From NCBI GenBank assembly GCA_964525605.1, contig CAZGKT010000051.1, positions 1 through 24,691 on the forward strand: a DNA stretch of 24,691 nt. Reading direction: 5' to 3'. Positions 23,284 through 24,691 of the stretch are shown one piece after another. A program made the position numbers and the translations under genes. The notes beneath the pieces were generated by a model, which was not told where the DNA came from, ran no database searches, and saw only the letters and a program-made list of their open reading frames with translations. The DNA comes from CAVTWJ01 sp964525605 (GTDB lineage Bacteria; Oederibacteriota; Muellerivitia; Muellerivitales; Muellerivitaceae). The number at the start of each line of letters is the position of its first letter. Within the stretch, counting starts at the first letter, position 1.

Positions 23284-23311
23284 ATCCCCTCCTGAACAAC
23301 CCCAGCCTTCC

Positions 23312-23428
23312 TCAAGTTTCCGGATGACCCCGTTCGATCTCCTCGTCCGGCACATGCCAGTCTTGGGCCTTCGGCTCCTCGGCCTGGCTTCCCTCCGGTT
23401 TCTTTTCCTGCAACGTGCCTTCGTCCAT
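23312..23428 (-). CDS. Small acidic ORF, 38 residues, possibly part of the broken gene
   Basis: ATG at 23428 with a GAGGG-type ribosome site a few bases upstream. Reads MDEGTLQEKKPEGSQAEEPK, then AQDWHVPDEEIERGHPET and stop: Glu/Pro/Lys-rich and probably disordered. It ends 28 bp before the start of the interrupted 70-codon gene. Removing one G from the GGGG tract in the codons for EIERG would shift translation into VIRKLEEGWGCSGGD and on into the downstream frame. So it may be the front half of one longer gene broken by a frameshift plus an amber codon. The good ribosome site before the downstream ATG argues instead for two genes. Function unknown. Confidence 0.45.
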   Translation of the reverse strand: MDEGTLQEKKPEGSQAEEPKAQDWHVPDEEIERGHPET

Positions 23429-23488
23429 GTCCCTCACCCTCGTTTCTTTCCTTTGTTTTTTTGATGGCTATTCGCCTTTCAAAAAACC

Positions 23489-23532
23489 GCCTTCCCCTCC
23501 CCCCTCAAAAGCCAGAGGGGGGAGGGGAAGGC
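23489..23532 (-). terminator. Very strong Rho-independent terminator (18-bp perfect stem)
   Basis: GCCTTCCCCTCCCCCCTC pairs perfectly with GAGGGGGGAGGGGAAGGC around an 8-base loop. On the minus strand it is followed by GGTTTTTTG, a T6 run. No minus-strand protein gene ends just upstream, but a structured region at 23543-23719 does, which suggests it terminates a non-coding transcript. Confidence 0.8.
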
Positions 23533-23542
23533 AAAAGCCGGA

Positions 23543-23719
23543 GTTTTGGGAGTTCGTGTCAGGAAGCGCTCAAAGACCTTGGGAATGAAAAATCAAACCA
23601 AGGTCGCCCTTTACTTTTGTGCCAGCCGTGATCTTCGGCTGGCGCAAAAGTTGCCCCTTGCAAGGGCGGCCGTGCGGGAAGGAAAACCGTTATTGGACCT
23701 CGGGACGAAATCCCAAAAC
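23543..23719 (-). ncRNA. Candidate structured RNA in the mobile element
   Basis: The ends GTTTTGGGAGTTCGT and ACGAAATCCCAAAAC pair over 15 bp with one mismatch and enclose two further hairpins. The first is GACCTTGG/CCAAGGTC (23575-23582 with 23598-23605). The second is CGCCCTT/AAGGGCG (23605-23611 with 23662-23668), enclosing a 15-bp arm with one mismatch (23614-23628 with 23636-23650, core GCCAGCCG/CGGCTGGC). It ends 10 bp before a strong minus-strand terminator, so transcription on the minus strand is favoured. A possible promoter (TTGAAC, then TAAGAA) lies about 60 bp upstream. An 81-codon plus-strand ORF and a 54-codon minus-strand ORF cross it but look like by-products of the pairing. 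It resembles no RNA family I can name. Confidence 0.45.
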
Positions 23720-23824
23720 TTTCCATGCCTTTATTTTTTTGTGTTCGTGGTTGCCGAAGAACTGTGGAAGAAACGATTCTTAGATTCTTGAGGGCGTCTT
23801 GTTCAATTCCCTATTGCAAATAAA

Positions 23825-23830
23825 TACAAT
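23825..23830 (+). promoter_or_regulatory. Possible -10 box for the membrane-protein gene
   Basis: TACAAT, one mismatch from TATAAT, with TTCAAT 17 bp upstream as a poor -35. It lies 36 bp before the ATG at 23867. Confidence 0.35.
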
Positions 23831-23866
23831 CAAAGCACGCAGTTATTTCATGTAATGGAGGGGTTT

Positions 23867-24583
23867 ATGGAGAAAAACATACAATCATTTAATAAAAGTG
23901 TAAATTTCACCTCGGTTGATAACGCCATCCTTGATGCCGAAAGGAAATATTTTGGGGCTGATAACCGGATTTATAGGTATCTGAAATTCACCCTCTTTTT
24001 CTTCTTGGCTTTATTCATTGTCGGTCTGGCATTATTACTGGCTTACTCCTGGTTTTTGACCTTTTCCCAGTTCAGACTTGGTCTTTACGCTTTTTTAATC
24101 GCCACCCTCTATTGGTCCTTTATCCTGGGATACTACATTCCCAGGTTCGACAAAAAAATCATGAAATTTCTTAAACGCCGTTATCACGTAAAGCACGCCA
24201 GCCATTGGGGTGAAATCGTCGAATCCCAGGATGTTTCCTATCTCATCAGACTCTTGAAGAAGCATAAGTATTTCCGGGATAGGACCGTTTCCCTATTGGC
24301 CTTGCGGTTTGACGAACGTTCCGAACAGGCGCGGCCCAATTCCGACCCAAGCCTTAAAAGCATAAACACCTGGGTGGTCGCCATCCTTGGAGGAATTCTT
24401 TCGTCTTTTCTCCTTGAGTTCTGCAAAATCGCAAACCAACGGCAATTCCAATTCCTACTGATTTCCCTATTGGTGTGCATGGGTGTTTCAGCCCTTTGTT
24501 TGTTCCTCGCTAACCGCGATAGCCGTCGTTACGCGCGAATCGCAAGCCTATTACGGAAGGCAGCCCTTGAAGCTTCCCGGTAA
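23867..24583 (+). CDS. Unknown four-helix membrane protein, cargo of the element
   Basis: 238 residues from the ATG at 23867, which has GGAGGGG a few bases upstream. An earlier in-frame ATG (23855) overlaps that ribosome site and is unlikely. Four predicted membrane segments form two pairs: about 41-63 (TLFFFLALFIVGLALLLAYS), 70-91 (LGLYAFLIATLYWSFILGYY), 169-188 (WVVAILGGILSSFLLEFC) and 195-215 (FLLISLLVCMGVSALCLFLA). The loop between the pairs (about 92-168) is large and very basic (FDKKIMKFLKRRYHVKHASH, HKYFRDR), so it is probably cytoplasmic by the positive-inside rule. The N-terminal 35 residues are polar. No known family is recognised. A candidate promoter precedes it, and it converges on a partial gene 2 bp away. 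Confidence 0.75.
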   Translation: MEKNIQSFNKSVNFTSVDNAILDAERKYFGADNRIYRYLKFTLFFFLALFIVGLALLLAYSWFLTFSQFRLGLYAFLIATLYWSFILGYYIPRFDKKIMKFLKRRYHVKHASHWGEIVESQDVSYLIRLLKKHKYFRDRTVSLLALRFDERSEQARPNSDPSLKSINTWVVAILGGILSSFLLEFCKIANQRQFQFLLISLLVCMGVSALCLFLANRDSRRYARIASLLRKAALEASR

Positions 24584-24585
24584 CC

Positions 24586-24691
24586 TCATTTACCAATGAT
24601 CAAGGCCCTGTGCCAAAGGTTAATGGAACCCCCTCCACCCGAAGCGCCGGGAGCCTTCGGATCTTTCCCGAAGGCGGGGACGAAGTCCTTT
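24586..24691 (-). CDS. C-terminal end of an unknown protein (starts beyond right edge)
   Basis: Minus-strand frame open from the right edge to TGA at 24586-24588, 34 codons: KDFVPAFGKDPKAPGASGGG, then GSINLWHRALIIGK. The composition (Gly-rich patch, then an amphipathic end) is protein-like and the other two minus-strand frames are less so. It is convergent with the membrane-protein gene, stop codons almost touching. Too short for any functional statement. GCCTTCGG/CCGAAGGC inside it (24653-24675) forms a perfect 8-bp hairpin. Confidence 0.4.
   Translation of the reverse strand, partial: KDFVPAFGKDPKAPGASGGGGSINLWHRALIIGK

Larger units (their letters stand above)
21421..24691. mobile_element. 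Integrative element in tRNA-Asp (left end; right end outside window)
   Basis: Bounded on the left by the tRNA-Asp 3' fragment and containing, in order, a tyrosine recombinase, an excisionase-like gene, a decayed small gene, a 38-codon ORF, a structured RNA candidate and an unknown membrane protein. Because the fragment keeps the chromosomal tRNA 3' end and its flank, the element lies to its right. No phage structural, conjugation or replication gene is visible, so its class (prophage, ICE, satellite or island) is open. Confidence 0.8.

Noticed and set aside
23543..23719. Retron msr-msd or integron attC interpretation of the nested inverted repeats
   Set aside because: No reverse transcriptase or integron integrase is adjacent, and the attC core motifs (GTTRRRY/RYYYAAC) are not at the ends.
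23546..23791. 81-codon plus-strand reading frame
   Set aside because: It runs through the paired arms and palindromes, lacks a ribosome site and looks like a by-product of the structure; its composition is not convincingly protein-like.

Overview
The window looks like a chromosomal segment of a flagellated, Gram-negative (diderm) bacterium whose right end is occupied by an integrated mobile element. A flagellar hook gene, a predicted outer-membrane barrel protein, a predicted lipoprotein and a type IV pilin-like protein support a two-membrane cell. A giant Thr/Pro-repeat surface protein with an NHL propeller and FlgD-like C-terminal domains is a style I associate with uncultured candidate phyla, but I cannot assign a taxon from this sequence alone.

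Layout, left to right. 1-1800 (-): N-terminal 600 codons of flagellar hook protein FlgE, with a sigma-28-like promoter. 2044-5465 (-): a small SET-domain methyltransferase, MsrA, an unrecognised protein and a radical SAM enzyme with a second Cys cluster. 5554-6057 (+): a divergent LuxR-type regulator with six clustered cysteines. 6116-8584 (-): a membrane pyrophosphatase of the divergent, probably K+-independent type. 8941-10413 (-): an RNase II/R-type exonuclease. 10793-11926 (+): a TPR plus beta-barrel outer-membrane protein. 11946-14929 (-): two tandem, overlapping HtrA/Deg-type genes, one with an intact catalytic triad and one that has lost the nucleophilic serine and is a predicted lipoprotein. 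15207-15662 (-): a pilin/pseudopilin. 15864-21269 (-): a 1801-residue secreted protein with about 1000 residues of Thr-X alternation.

From 21421 rightwards the character changes. A 45-bp 3' fragment of tRNA-Asp (anticodon loop through CCA) lies next to a tyrosine recombinase and a coupled excisionase-like gene. This is the classic signature of a tRNA-targeted integrative element, which continues past the right edge. Its visible cargo comprises a decayed small gene with an in-frame amber codon, a 38-codon acidic ORF, a strongly structured region of about 180 nt followed by a strong terminator (candidate ncRNA), an unknown four-helix membrane protein and the 3' end of another gene.

Of most interest are the protease/pseudoprotease pair, the Thr-X repeat protein with its preserved two-residue register, the Cys-rich regulator beside the radical SAM enzyme, and the structured RNA candidate plus broken small gene in the mobile element. 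No CRISPR array, rRNA or intact tRNA was seen.
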